Assembly: GCA_011050525.1 (NCBI GenBank)
Contig: DRFO01000017.1
Span: forward strand, 458,175-522,174
Reading direction: 5' to 3'
Length of the DNA: 64,000 bases
Origin: Halopseudomonas xinjiangensis
GTDB taxonomy: Bacteria; Pseudomonadota; Gammaproteobacteria; Pseudomonadales; Pseudomonadaceae
In this document: piece after piece, positions 54,029 through 63,712 of the stretch
Numbering within the stretch: position 1 is the first letter of the stretch
How the letters are laid out: each line of letters opens with the position of its first letter
Translations under genes and position numbers: made by a program
Notes under the pieces: model-generated
What the model saw: the letters and a program-made list of their open reading frames with translations, nothing else
What the model was told of the DNA's origin: nothing
Database searches by the model: none

Positions 54029-55306
54029 TCAGGTCATCGCAGGTTTGGGGGCGTAAGTCTGCTCAAACGAAGGTGGTCGGCCGAGCGTCAGGAGCATCAG
54101 CGGCCCGATAATCGAGCAAACCAGACAGTAAATCAGCATCAGGTTGTAGGTTCCAGTCTGGCTGAGAAACGCGGCAAACAGCAGTGGCGCTGCGGCTGAT
54201 GTGGCCGTTAACAGCCCAATGTGAAATCCGAATAGGCGACCGTATTCCTTCAACCCGAAATACTTTGCGATGAGAAAGGCCGCTATATCGAGTTCCGCGC
54301 CGGCTCCAAAACCAATTGAAATGGCTGCCAGTAGCAGCATTGTGAAATCGGTGGTGCCGCTAAGCAGAATCATGCAGCCAAAGGCGGGCATGGCTAGACT
54401 GAGCGCGGAAATCCCGGGAGGCCATACTCGGTCCAGCAGATAGCCAACCAGGACTCTGCCGAAAACCAGGGAGAGACCAAAGCCACTGAATACCAGACCA
54501 GCCTCTTCGGCAGACAACCCCAGGTCGCGCAAGATGGGGATCGTGTTGGTCACCATGCCGATCACTACGGAGATCACAAGCGCTAGCGCAATATTGCAGA
54601 TCCAGAACTTCTTTGAGGTAAAGCCTTCTTTGAACGTCATGCCGGTCACGCTGCGCAGGGCCGCCTGCTGGTCTGCTTCGCTTTTGTGGTCCTTGGGTTT
54701 AGGAACCGAGAACCAGCAGATTGTCAGGGGTAACAGCAGAACCAGGTTTATCAGCGCGAGGATGATAAAAGCGGCGCGCCAGTCCCAGGTGCTGATGCCC
54801 CAGGATAGTAGCGGTGGAATAGTGGCCGCTGCCAAGCCTGTGCCAGAGAGACCAATGGCAAGTGCCAGACCACGATTTTTTTCAAACCACAGGTTAAGCA
54901 GTTGCGTCCAGCTAACGGCAAGACAGCCAATACTAAGGATCGGGATAAGCACAAAAATCAGGTAGAGCGTCCAGATCGAACCACCGATCTGAGTGGCGGC
55001 AAGGTAGCCCAATACCGTCACAGACATGGAAACGGTGGTTACTTTCCTTAACCCGTAACGCAGGTTAAGCCAGCCTACGACCTGCAAAGCGATCACGGCG
55101 CCGACAAACAGGAAGGTTATGGCTATTTGAAGTGCGCTCCTGCTCCAGCCAAAGGCCTCCTCCAGGGGAACGACCAAGGTACCAAAGCCATAAAGCAATG
55201 ATGAGTTGATGCTGATTCCTATACCCAGCATTGCCAGAATCAGTATCCGCCAACTGGTTCGGAATTCAGTAGTGTCAATGGCAGCGCTGTTGCTGGAGGA
55301 GTTCAT
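54029..55306 (-). CDS. MFS transporter, copy C
   Basis: This 425-residue protein begins MNSSSNSAAIDTTEFR at ATG 55306 with AAGGA upstream. It has FEKNRGLALAIGLSGTG and GAGAELDIAAFLIAKYFGLKEYGRLFG, the marks of copies A and B. It is first in the operon with ferredoxin and reductase, unlike the other two copies, which are last in theirs. Confidence 0.87.
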   Translation of the reverse strand: MNSSSNSAAIDTTEFRTSWRILILAMLGIGISINSSLLYGFGTLVVPLEEAFGWSRSALQIAITFLFVGAVIALQVVGWLNLRYGLRKVTTVSMSVTVLGYLAATQIGGSIWTLYLIFVLIPILSIGCLAVSWTQLLNLWFEKNRGLALAIGLSGTGLAAATIPPLLSWGISTWDWRAAFIILALINLVLLLPLTICWFSVPKPKDHKSEADQQAALRSVTGMTFKEGFTSKKFWICNIALALVISVVIGMVTNTIPILRDLGLSAEEAGLVFSGFGLSLVFGRVLVGYLLDRVWPPGISALSLAMPAFGCMILLSGTTDFTMLLLAAISIGFGAGAELDIAAFLIAKYFGLKEYGRLFGFHIGLLTATSAAAPLLFAAFLSQTGTYNLMLIYCLVCSIIGPLMLLTLGRPPSFEQTYAPKPAMT

Positions 55307-55505
55307 GTGCAATGTCCTTCATTGTTTTTATGTCACCAGTTTGAAGGCTGCGGTCCTTTCCCTTGAGGTTACTTTTGCAAGAGCAGTTTCAATTTCTGGA
55401 TTGAGAACTATATACTGAAGTCAGAATATTGCATGGGGACAGGATTGTCCAGACCAAGGGACTGTTCCATGCAAACGACAACAATAAAAATGATGAGGGA
55501 TAACT

Positions 55506-57155
55506 ATGCCATGGCTCAGCCGCTTTTCCATTGGCGCAAAGCTCCTGTTTGCTCCAGCGCTAATCGTGCTCTTGCTGGTCTTCGTTTCAGCGGTAGCCTA
55601 TTACGGGCTGAACCGCCAGCAGATCGTGCTGCATCAGATTGAGCAGGTCCGCTTCAGCCAATATCAACGAGCGCTGGAAATTTCATCCGCATCGCAAGCC
55701 GCTATGGTTGGATCCTACGCAGCAGTAGTGCAGCTTATTCAAGCCCAGGGCAAAGTGTCCAAGGAAGAAATGCAGTTCTACGTGGAGGACATGCAGGCGA
55801 GTGTGCGGGATATGCTCGCGGGTATCGACGCAGGACTGGCCCATACTGCCGATCTAAGTGAGGAAGAGCGGGAGACGTTTCATACCTTTGGTGAACAGGC
55901 CAAAGCATTCGCCCAGGGGGTGGATGATCTGGCCGAAGCCGCGCTAACCAACCCCTACATGGCACCCTCGCAGCTGGGATACGTGCGTGCTGAATACAAT
56001 CGGGTGCTCGGTTTGCTGGCGCAATTCATGGCACTGCAACGGGATCTGTCCGGTGTGTCCTTTGAAGGGGCCAACGAGACCGCCAAGTCGGTGACCGAAG
56101 CGCTGGTAATAGCCGTCTTTGCGGCCATCGCGCTAGGCTTGATTGTGGGTTTGCTGATGCGCCATCAGATACTCAGGTCGATAAAGGCCATTGAACAGGC
56201 TGCGGTGAAGCTGCGCGACGGCGATCTGACCCATCGGGTGCAAGTGATCGGACGAGATGAAATTGCCCAGACCGCAATCGCTTTTAATGCTCTTATAGAT
56301 AGCTTGCAGTCTGCTGTGCGACAGGTAACCCGAGTAGCCGGCGCGGTTGGCGCATCCGCAGATGAATTGGTGGCTACATCCAACCAGGTGGCCCAAGGCG
56401 CCAATGAGCAGGCTAGCGCTGCTACACAAACATCATCCACCGTTGAGCAGATGAGCATCGGGCTGGCTTCAATCTCATCGCATGCAGCCAGTCTGCATAC
56501 CTCGGCGCAGAACAGCCTGCGTGGCGCTGAAGCAGGCCGAGCGGCCCTGCACCGCTTGTTGGACGAGATTGAGCGGGTGCGAAAAGCCTTTGCTGCGATC
56601 ACCGTGTCGGTTGGTGATTTTGTTTCCAGTACAACGGCTATCACGGACAGCATCAATCGAGTCAAAGAGCTGTCTGCGCAAACCAATCTGCTGGCGTTGA
56701 ATGCCGCGATAGAGGCCGCTCGGGCTGGAGAAAGCGGCAGAGGTTTCAGCGTCGTGGCTGACGAGGTGCGTAACCTGGCACAGCGTTCTGCTGTGGCGGC
56801 CAATGCAATCAACCAGCTTACTGACGCGCTGGAAAATCAATCGGGCAATGTGCAGCGGGTGCTGGATGAGGGCGCTGCGGCGCTGGATAGTAGCCAGTCT
56901 CATTTGGACTCGTTGGAGGGCGTACTGTCGGAAGCTTCCAGCCTGGTGAGCGCTTCGACCACGGGTGTAAGCGAAATCGCCTCAGCCGTCCAGGTGCAGA
57001 GCGAGGGTGGAAAAGAAATCAGTTTTGGCATTGAGCGGATTGCAAAAATGGCCGAAGCCGGTGATTTGATCTCCCACCAGGTTACCGCTGCCGTGGCTTC
57101 TTTGAAGGAACTGGCTGGAGAGCTGGAATTGTCCGTCGAACATTTCCGCACTTGA
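55506..57155 (+). CDS. methyl-accepting chemotaxis protein
   Basis: This 549-residue receptor has an N-terminal membrane helix (about residues 12-32), a periplasmic region of about 165 residues, a second helix near 200-220, a HAMP region ([16 protein letters not shown]) and the signalling tip region [20 protein letters not shown], with [15 protein letters not shown]. The ligand domain is not a known fold by eye. GAGGGA precedes the ATG. A small secreted protein follows 31 bases later, so the two probably work together. Confidence 0.92.
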   Translation: MPWLSRFSIGAKLLFAPALIVLLLVFVSAVAYYGLNRQQIVLHQIEQVRFSQYQRALEISSASQAAMVGSYAAVVQLIQAQGKVSKEEMQFYVEDMQASVRDMLAGIDAGLAHTADLSEEERETFHTFGEQAKAFAQGVDDLAEAALTNPYMAPSQLGYVRAEYNRVLGLLAQFMALQRDLSGVSFEGANETAKSVTEALVIAVFAAIALGLIVGLLMRHQILRSIKAIEQAAVKLRDGDLTHRVQVIGRDEIAQTAIAFNALIDSLQSAVRQVTRVAGAVGASADELVATSNQVAQGANEQASAATQTSSTVEQMSIGLASISSHAASLHTSAQNSLRGAEAGRAALHRLLDEIERVRKAFAAITVSVGDFVSSTTAITDSINRVKELSAQTNLLALNAAIEAARAGESGRGFSVVADEVRNLAQRSAVAANAINQLTDALENQSGNVQRVLDEGAAALDSSQSHLDSLEGVLSEASSLVSASTTGVSEIASAVQVQSEGGKEISFGIERIAKMAEAGDLISHQVTAAVASLKELAGELELSVEHFRT

Positions 57156-57186
57156 GACCGACAAAACTTAAAAAAGGGAAATCTTC

Positions 57187-57954
57187 ATGCTGCTGCGCCA
57201 ATTACTCTGTGTATCGCTGTTCTGTCTGTTGGTCGTGTCGCCTGTTCGGGCTGAGCAGGCCGGAGACGAGAGGTCGCTGATACACGAAATGCGTTCCTTG
57301 GCTTCATCAATATGTACCAATGTGCTGATCTTTTACAATCAGAGTGGGAGTCCTTTTGTCGAGCGAAACCGGCAGAGCTATCAGCAGAGTCTGTTAAGGC
57401 TGCAGAGTCTGTCCGACCGTCTGGGGCGTCCGGAGGTTGCCGAGCATGTGCGGGCATTATCCGCCAGTATTGACAGCACCTCGGAGCTGCCTCAATCGGG
57501 TGCGGCACTGAGAGCCACATCTCCCGGATTTACCCGTTGGTTATTACCCGTTGTCGAATGGCACGCCCAGTTGCAGTCAGACTTGGACGTTCTGTATGAA
57601 GCTGCCGAGTCAAATGCCGAAGGGAAAGCAAAAACTGATTTGCGTGCGCTCAGCCAAAGTCTGAATGAGCTCAAGGTAGGTTATCAGATTGCTGCTTTCA
57701 GTCGGCTGGGTGCGGAGCAATGGGTAATGTCAGAAGAGGCTGTCATTGAGCATGACGAAAACATTGTGGCGTTGTTCGAGAGCCTTATTGCAGACAACCC
57801 GGATAAGCTGCAAGTGCTTGAACGTTCTTACAGATACTACAGCTTTACCCGAGCATTGTTGCTGGACCAGACGGGTAACTGGGCGCCCAATGCTGTAGAA
57901 CGTTTTGTTGTTCTCGCCGTGGCCGACCTGGATCACCTGGCCGCTGAGCTGTAG
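57187..57954 (+). CDS. secreted protein of unknown function
   Basis: This 255-residue protein starts MLLRQLLCVSLFCLLVVSPVRA, a signal peptide, followed by a largely helical, charged mature part. It has one cysteine (ICTNV) after the signal sequence, and no membrane helix. I recognise no domain. Its coupling to the chemoreceptor suggests a periplasmic ligand-sensing helper, but that is inference. Confidence 0.75.
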   Translation: MLLRQLLCVSLFCLLVVSPVRAEQAGDERSLIHEMRSLASSICTNVLIFYNQSGSPFVERNRQSYQQSLLRLQSLSDRLGRPEVAEHVRALSASIDSTSELPQSGAALRATSPGFTRWLLPVVEWHAQLQSDLDVLYEAAESNAEGKAKTDLRALSQSLNELKVGYQIAAFSRLGAEQWVMSEEAVIEHDENIVALFESLIADNPDKLQVLERSYRYYSFTRALLLDQTGNWAPNAVERFVVLAVADLDHLAAEL

Positions 57955-57977
57955 GTCAGGCGGAAGAGCTGATAACA

Positions 57978-58008
57978 AGTCGAGAGCGTGTGCTACACGC
58001 TCTCGACT
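57978..58008. terminator. 14-bp perfect hairpin between convergent genes
   Basis: AGTCGAGAGCGTGT (57978-57991) pairs fully with 57995-58008 around a GCT loop. It lies between the secreted protein (plus) and the binding protein (minus). No T run is seen on either side, so it is like the hairpin at 26320-26354. Confidence 0.6.
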
Positions 58009-58026
58009 CTGTCGCCAGGGTTGGCG

Positions 58027-58434
58027 TTATGGCAGGGTGAAAAGCACTTTGACCTGATCGGTCACCACTGAGCTGTCCACATAGCCGATGGCGTCGGCTT
58101 CCGCCGCTACCTTTGCCAGCACGGCGGTGTCATCACCAACGCTGGGGAGCGGCTGGCCTTTGCCGGTAAAGATCAAGCCAGACCAGTACGACTTGAGCTG
58201 CGACTCGTTCTTGTTGGCTACCGATGTGTAGAACTTGTCCTTGGTGGGGTTCCAGTCCTTCTGGTCGACACCTGACAGCGACTTGTCCTTGCCCAGGAAG
58301 ATGTTGGCGACTTCAGCCTGGGAGGGCGCGTTGGCGGCGCTTGGGTTGACGATGACGGCCACCTCGGCCTGAACCAGCGTTGCGCTCAGACTCAGCATGG
58401 CGATGGCGAACGTTCTGTGCATGAAAGAATTCAC
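58027..58434 (-). CDS. small periplasmic phosphate-binding-like protein
   Basis: This 135-residue protein has a signal peptide (FAIAMLSLSATLVQA) and the mature part VAVIVNPSAANAPSQAEVANIFLGKDKSL, typical of half-size substrate-binding proteins of the phosphate ABC type. The ATG reading is replaced by a GTG at 58434, where GGAGAAG gives a good site. It follows the porin in the receptor operon. It may bind an anion and pass it to a chemoreceptor, but the ligand is unknown. Confidence 0.8.
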   Translation of the reverse strand: MNSFMHRTFAIAMLSLSATLVQAEVAVIVNPSAANAPSQAEVANIFLGKDKSLSGVDQKDWNPTKDKFYTSVANKNESQLKSYWSGLIFTGKGQPLPSVGDDTAVLAKVAAEADAIGYVDSSVVTDQVKVLFTLP

Positions 58435-58445
58435 TCTACTTCTCC

Positions 58446-59504
58446 TTAGAATATGAAGTCGGCGCCGATGCTTATGATGTCGCCGTCGAAGGTACGGTCG
58501 GCGACGCTGAAGTCCGGCACGAAACCACCGCTGAAACCCCGAGTCGATTCCACACGCTTGTACTCGCCCTTCAGGGTCACGCTGGGGGTGAGGCTGTAAT
58601 TCAAGCCATAGGCCCAGGAGGACTGACGGCCTGGCTCACCCTTCTCATCCCACTGGGCATAGGTTACATGGGGCAGGTAGTCACCAAAGCGGTGTCCAGC
58701 CATGAGATAGAAGGACTCGATGGTGCCGAGCGGGCTCTGGCGCTTGATAGCTTCGGCGTTGGTCAGCCAACTGCCGTTGTCGTACTGGTGACCCACGGAC
58801 TCGAACTTGCCCTTGAACTTACCGAACAGCTCGAGATTCAGGTCGGATTCGGTATAGCTGTAACGCAGCGTGCCAAGGTTCATGGTTGCCAGGCTTACGC
58901 TGCCGGTCACCACTTCCTTGAAGTCCACGTCCAGCGGGCCGTCGAGGCCGTGAATGAATACCTCGCGGTCCGTTGCCTGGCCATAACTGACCTGGAAGTT
59001 CAGCGTGCCAACGGAAACGGGCAAGCTGTATAAAGCATCGACACCCTCATAATTGCTGACCGGCATCTGGCTATAGACTTCATCAGGCAAGCGTAACCAC
59101 GGATAGGCGTAACCCACATCAAGCGTTTCGGAGAACATGAACGCGCCAGGACGCAGGCGGCCTGCGCGCAGGGTCACCTGATTGTTCAGCTGGTAAGCAA
59201 GATAAGCCCATTCGACTTCCAGACCCCATTGATCCTGTTCAGCTTTGGCGACCGTCTGGATGGTTGCGCTGAGCCGGTCAGCTACGCCGTAGGAAAGCTG
59301 GCCGCCCAGTTTTGACAACTGGTCGCCGCGCCAGGCGTCTGTGGTCTGGCCCTGAATGCCGTAGCCCTTTGCGTCGCCGGCTCCACCGAGGTGTGTAATG
59401 GCTGCGGTACCGAATCCATTAAAGCGATAGTCCCCCGGCTCCAGCGCCATGGCGGAGGTGCTTGCCAGGCAGACGGCCAGGCCGAGTAGGTTGCGTTTGT
59501 TCAT
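58446..59504 (-). CDS. porin-like outer-membrane protein
   Basis: This 352-residue protein has a signal peptide (MNKRNLLGLAVCLASTSAMA) and a beta-rich mature part. It ends SIGADFIF with a terminal phenylalanine, as in outer-membrane barrels. It is not a general OprD type that I can name. It lies between the chemoreceptor and the binding protein, suggesting ligand entry for sensing. Confidence 0.78.
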   Translation of the reverse strand: MNKRNLLGLAVCLASTSAMALEPGDYRFNGFGTAAITHLGGAGDAKGYGIQGQTTDAWRGDQLSKLGGQLSYGVADRLSATIQTVAKAEQDQWGLEVEWAYLAYQLNNQVTLRAGRLRPGAFMFSETLDVGYAYPWLRLPDEVYSQMPVSNYEGVDALYSLPVSVGTLNFQVSYGQATDREVFIHGLDGPLDVDFKEVVTGSVSLATMNLGTLRYSYTESDLNLELFGKFKGKFESVGHQYDNGSWLTNAEAIKRQSPLGTIESFYLMAGHRFGDYLPHVTYAQWDEKGEPGRQSSWAYGLNYSLTPSVTLKGEYKRVESTRGFSGGFVPDFSVADRTFDGDIISIGADFIF

Positions 59505-59530
59505 GGTTCTTCAAGCTCCGAATAGTAGTG

Positions 59531-61153
59531 TTATGTGCGAAATTGTGCGGTGGCCGAACGCAGGTTGTCCCCTGCTCCGACCAACTGCTCGCCAAGGCGG
59601 GCGGTGGCCCCGGCGCCGTGCGCGGTTGCTTGTGCGTCCTGCTGCAACACTTGGGTTTCCTGCTGAATGGAACTCGATAGCCCGATCTGCTCCTGGGTGA
59701 ACTGGGCTATCCCGGCGTTGAGTTCGTCGATCTGGATGACGGTGCGGGCAATGGTGTCGAGCAGTTCCGTGGCTTCGACCGACCGCTCGATGCTTTCCCG
59801 GGACTTCTCGCCGTTGTTGTGCATGACGTTCAGCACGGTATTGGCGCTGCTTTGCAGGCGCTGAATGATCTGCTGAATTTCTGCTGTCGACGCGGCTGTC
59901 TTCTGTGCCAGGTTGCGGACTTCATCGGCGACCACAGCGAAACCGCGACCCTGTTCACCGGCACGGGCGGCTTCTATCGCGGCGTTGAGGGCAAGGAGGT
60001 TGGTCTGTTCGGCAATGCTGCGAATGACCGTCAGCACCGAGCCGACTTCCTGGGTTTCCTTTTCCAGTTGCTGCATGGCCTGCACCGCGCCCATCACGCT
60101 ACTGCCCAGGTCGCTGACGCTGGTCGACAAATCGCCGATATGTTTGCGTGCCGTAACGGCCTGACGCGAAGCGGACCCGGCCTCTTCGGAGGCCTGTTTC
60201 GAGCGCCGCGCTACTTCCTGAATTCGGTCGGTCATGGTCAGGATGTCGCGGCTGATGGAATTGGTGTGATGCTGCTGGGACTTGGCGCTTTCCTCCGAGC
60301 CCTGGGTCAGCCTGTAAAGCTCGTTTGAGACGTGCCCCAGCGGGCTGGCCGCCTCGATCACCTGGCGCATGGTGCCCTGCAAGGTGTCGAGGAAGCCGTT
60401 GAAGAGATGAATCATGGAGCCAATTTCGTCGTGGGCCTCGACATTGACGCGGCGCGTCAGATCACCGTCCCCGCTGGCTATGGCTTGCAGCGACTCGATG
60501 ACGCCGCGGACATTGGCCATCACGCTGCGGATCACCGTCCAGGCCGCCAGCGACACAAGCACCAGCAAACCGAGGCTGAGGATGATACCCAGGCGGGTGG
60601 TCTCGGCGTTGTTCTGACGGGTTTCCGCCAGCGTTCGTTCGAAGTCCTGATAGGCATTGCTGCGGAACGCGGCGGCGAGCGTCTGGGTTTGGGCGAGATC
60701 GGAGGCCATCCGGTCAAGGCTGGAGCGCAGGTCATCAAAAGAGGCGCTGCCGCTGATCAATTGCTCCGACGCGCTGAGAGCATTGCCAGAATAAGTCAGC
60801 ACGGCCTGGCGCCAGGCCTGCAGATCCTGGAGACGCTGTGGCTGGTTCTGCAACAAACTCGCTAGCGCCGTCTGTTGGGTAGCGATCTCCTGAAGAACCT
60901 GGCGCGCTTCGCCGAGAATCGTCTGCTCACCAGCCGCGACAGCGTTGTTGAGCAATCCGGGCAGTCGGGAAAACTGGAAAATCACCGCATCGGCCTTTTC
61001 AAGCGTCGGGTAGCTCTGGGACTCCAGCGACTCCAGTCGGTCATCGGTGGCGGACAACTGCAGCGACGTATAACCGACATAAAGAACGAGGCCGAGCATG
61101 GCGACGGCTGGCGCCATTGCCAGTTTGAGATTCAGTGACAGGTTCTTGAGCAT
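59531..61153 (-). CDS. methyl-accepting chemotaxis protein
   Basis: This 540-residue receptor has an N-terminal membrane helix, a four-helix-like periplasmic part of about 150 residues, a second helix near 190, a HAMP segment ([18 protein letters not shown]) and the tip [20 protein letters not shown], then [15 protein letters not shown]. It is first in the operon with the porin and binding protein. There is no adjacent phosphate regulator gene, so the signal is not clear. Confidence 0.92.
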   Translation of the reverse strand: MLKNLSLNLKLAMAPAVAMLGLVLYVGYTSLQLSATDDRLESLESQSYPTLEKADAVIFQFSRLPGLLNNAVAAGEQTILGEARQVLQEIATQQTALASLLQNQPQRLQDLQAWRQAVLTYSGNALSASEQLISGSASFDDLRSSLDRMASDLAQTQTLAAAFRSNAYQDFERTLAETRQNNAETTRLGIILSLGLLVLVSLAAWTVIRSVMANVRGVIESLQAIASGDGDLTRRVNVEAHDEIGSMIHLFNGFLDTLQGTMRQVIEAASPLGHVSNELYRLTQGSEESAKSQQHHTNSISRDILTMTDRIQEVARRSKQASEEAGSASRQAVTARKHIGDLSTSVSDLGSSVMGAVQAMQQLEKETQEVGSVLTVIRSIAEQTNLLALNAAIEAARAGEQGRGFAVVADEVRNLAQKTAASTAEIQQIIQRLQSSANTVLNVMHNNGEKSRESIERSVEATELLDTIARTVIQIDELNAGIAQFTQEQIGLSSSIQQETQVLQQDAQATAHGAGATARLGEQLVGAGDNLRSATAQFRT

Positions 61154-61371
61154 TTCTGGCCCCCAGGTGAGATGCGAACTGACGAAGCCGAGTGAAAATT
61201 AAACAGTAATAGAAAATCTGTTCACTAAGCTGTCGAGGGTTTTCGGCCGAAAGGGGCAGGACTTTAGCGCTGTGTAAAATTTTGTAGTCGCAGGGAGGGG
61301 AGGGGTTGGATCGGGCAGGGGGGAAAGCCTGCCTTCAGGCATGGCGCGTCGGCAGGTCAGGTGTGATCGGC

Positions 61372-61407
61372 AGCGTAGTTTGAAGGCGTAGTCAGAGGTG
61401 TAGTCAG
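61372..61407. repeat. three imperfect 12-bp tandem units at the TetR 3-prime end
   Basis: AGCGTAGTTTGA, AGGCGTAGTCAG and AGGTGTAGTCAG follow each other, with a partial fourth copy after. The TetR stop codon (61404-61406) lies in the third unit, so copy number changes would affect the sequence around the stop. Confidence 0.55.
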
Positions 61408-62021
61408 GAGGCGTCGATGGGCGAGGGCCAGGTGCCATTGTTCATCAGTGCGTCGAATGCCTCGGTCATGGCGCTGGCCGGGTAGGGGTAGTCGTGACGC
61501 ACCCACCATAACCAGAGCCCGATTAGCGCCCCCACAAAGCAACGCACGGCCACTTCGCCGCGTAGCTCGTCCGCTTGGTAAAAGCCTTGCTTGCGGTAAT
61601 GTTCGCGAACCTGGATGAGCAGAATGTTTTCCAGGTGAGCAAGAATAACGGTCTGGGAAGGGCTGTTGAAAAACGAGGTGGTGAGGGAGGCATGCCGCTC
61701 GGTAGCGATGAACAGCCAGGTCGATGCATCCAGTACAACGCGCTTGTGACCTGATACATCGACCACCCGGGTAGGCGGCGTGCCGATGCTCTCGTAACCG
61801 GCAACCAGGAGATCTTCCTTGTCACGGAAGTGAGCGTAGAAGGTTGATCGCGCCACCCCGGCGCGCTCGAACAACTCCTGCACGGTTATATCTCTGAAGT
61901 CCTTTTCCAGTGCCAGTCGGTACATGGAATCGAGCAGCCGCTCCCGCGTACGCTGGGCTCTCGCCTTGTGGCGATCGCCGGTTGGATCTTCATCGTTGCT
62001 GTGTTCCGGGGCGGCTGTCAA
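61404..62021 (-). CDS. TetR-family transcriptional regulator
   Basis: This 205-residue protein has an N-terminal HTH (FRDITVQELFERAGVARSTFYAHFRDKEDLL, about residues 42-72) and a C-terminal helical domain. The start at 62021 is a TTG with AGGAA upstream; there is no earlier in-frame ATG with a good site. It is divergent from the P450 gene at 62230 and probably represses it. Confidence 0.87.
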   Translation of the reverse strand: MTAAPEHSNDEDPTGDRHKARAQRTRERLLDSMYRLALEKDFRDITVQELFERAGVARSTFYAHFRDKEDLLVAGYESIGTPPTRVVDVSGHKRVVLDASTWLFIATERHASLTTSFFNSPSQTVILAHLENILLIQVREHYRKQGFYQADELRGEVAVRCFVGALIGLWLWWVRHDYPYPASAMTEAFDALMNNGTWPSPIDAS

Positions 62022-62127
62022 AGGCGCGTTCCTGCTGGTCTCTTAAGCGATAGGGTCTCGCGAGATGAGGCTCAGGTCCGAGACTGACACAGGCAGCGTT
62101 GGCCGGGCAAGTTAAACCCTATTGCGG

Positions 62128-62143
62128 ATTCTGTATTAGAAAT
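62128..62143. promoter_or_regulatory. candidate operator or promoter box before the P450
   Basis: ATTCTGTATTAGAAAT has near-symmetric arms (TTCT and AGAA separated by five bases). It lies about 90 bp before the P450 start and about 110 bp before TetR. It shares ATTCTGTATT with a reversed copy near 50436-50445. It may be a TetR operator or contain a -10 box. Confidence 0.35.
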
Positions 62144-62229
62144 CGAACGGATGTGGGATTCCGTCTGTTGTGGCGCAAATTGGTGCGGCTCTACACTCGT
62201 CTGCATCAACAAAAAACCGGATAACAATA

Positions 62230-63474
62230 ATGAATACCGATAGCGTGACCAATGCGATACCGTCCAATGTGCCTGCTCATCTGGTCCAGGACTTCGACCT
62301 CTGGGCTGCGCTTACTGCCCAAGGCGAAAACGCCTATGCCTGGGCCGCCAAGTTGCATGAGAGCATGCCCCCCATTTTCTGGGTGCCAAGCCTTGGGTTT
62401 CTGCCAGGCACCTGGATTCCGCGCCGCTCGGAGGATCTGCGGCGCATCCTTCAGGATCCCGAGACGTTCAGCAGCGCAGGCTTGACACCGTATCCCATGC
62501 TGCTGGGCGAAAGCTGGCGCCTGGCGCCACTTGAGGTCGACCCGCCGGATCATGCCAAGTACCGCGCCCTGCTGAATCCTTTGTTCACGCCAAAAAAAGT
62601 CAATGCGCTGGAAGAAGACATCCGCCAGTTGGCTACCCAGCTTATAGACGACATCGCTCATAAAGGGCGCTGCGACTTCAATGAAGACTTCGCCAAGCCG
62701 TTCCCGACGTTGATTTTTCTCAAGCTGATGGGCTGGCCGCTGGAGGACCGACCGCTGTTCCAGCATTGGACCCAGACGCTGATCAAGAGCTCGGATCCTC
62801 AGGTGGTGACGGAAAACGCACGCGAAATTACTGGTTGGATTCGGGCACGGATCGCCGAATGCCGAGCCAATCCCGGCGATGATTTCACCAGCTACCTGCT
62901 GGCCAGTCAGATTGACGGCCGGCCGCTGACCGATGACGAAATGCTCGGCATCAACTTTCTGATATTCATCGGTGGGCTGGATACCGTTACCTCGACGATC
63001 GGGCTGTTCTTTCGCCATCTGGCACGCAATCCGGAACAGCAGGCGCAACTGCGCGCCGACCCGTCGCTGATTTCCGATGCGGTGGAAGAGATGTTGCGTT
63101 CCTATTCCATCGTCAATATGCGCCGTACCGTGACCCGGGATGTGCAGATCGGCGAGGCGACGATGAAAAAGGGCGACATCGTGCTGATCAGTACCGAGTT
63201 GGCCAACCTCGATCCTGAAGTGTTTGACCAGCCGGAAAAGGTCGACTTCCTGCGTAGCGCCGGGCATGCACCACACATGGCTTTCTCGTATGGCGTGCAC
63301 CGTTGTGTAGGGTCGCACTTGGCCCGTCGCGAACTGCGTATTGCGCTGGAACTCTGGCTGACCAAGGTGCCACCGTTCCGCATCGCAACCGGTACCACGC
63401 CGCGCTTCAACGCCTTCGGCATATTCGGCATGGAAGAGCTGCATCTTGAATGGGATGTGGAGGAAAGCAAATGA
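62230..63474 (+). CDS. cytochrome P450
   Basis: This 414-residue P450 starts MNTDSVTNAIPSNVPAHL. It has an I-helix with IGGLDTVTS, the K-helix EEMLRSY (ExxR) and the heme loop FSYGVHRCVG with cysteine near residue 359. It lies with its own ferredoxin, overlapping by four bases. It is unlike the first P450 (GFGPHMCIG and Glu in the I-helix), so it belongs to another subfamily. Confidence 0.93.
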   Translation: MNTDSVTNAIPSNVPAHLVQDFDLWAALTAQGENAYAWAAKLHESMPPIFWVPSLGFLPGTWIPRRSEDLRRILQDPETFSSAGLTPYPMLLGESWRLAPLEVDPPDHAKYRALLNPLFTPKKVNALEEDIRQLATQLIDDIAHKGRCDFNEDFAKPFPTLIFLKLMGWPLEDRPLFQHWTQTLIKSSDPQVVTENAREITGWIRARIAECRANPGDDFTSYLLASQIDGRPLTDDEMLGINFLIFIGGLDTVTSTIGLFFRHLARNPEQQAQLRADPSLISDAVEEMLRSYSIVNMRRTVTRDVQIGEATMKKGDIVLISTELANLDPEVFDQPEKVDFLRSAGHAPHMAFSYGVHRCVGSHLARRELRIALELWLTKVPPFRIATGTTPRFNAFGIFGMEELHLEWDVEESK

Positions 63475-63710
63475 AAATCATCGTCGATAACAAGGCCTGT
63501 GCCGGACACGCGCGCTGCAATGAGGTCGCGCCGGGGCTTTATGAACTTGATGACAACGGCTACATCAGTACCGCTGGCTTCGACGTCGAGGTCGGGCAGC
63601 AGGCCCTTGCCCGTCGTGGCGCCAGGGCTTGCCCCGAGCGGGTGATCCATGTCGTGGATGACTCTGAAACGCCCCCAGGCAACGGGCCGAATAAAGGACA
63701 GGAGCACTGA
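63471..63710 (+). CDS. [3Fe-4S]-type ferredoxin of the P450
   Basis: This 79-residue protein has cysteines at 10, 16 and 54 (CAGHARC and ACPERVI), as in P450-linked [3Fe-4S] ferredoxins. The ATG overlaps the P450 stop as ATGA and has GGAGG upstream. It should donate electrons to the adjacent P450, with an unidentified reductase. Confidence 0.92.
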   Translation: MKIIVDNKACAGHARCNEVAPGLYELDDNGYISTAGFDVEVGQQALARRGARACPERVIHVVDDSETPPGNGPNKGQEH

Positions 63711-63712
63711 AC

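Noticed and set aside
62206..63444. 412-residue minus-strand frame opposite the second P450
   Set aside because: Antisense to a P450 with all conserved motifs; it is a shadow frame.
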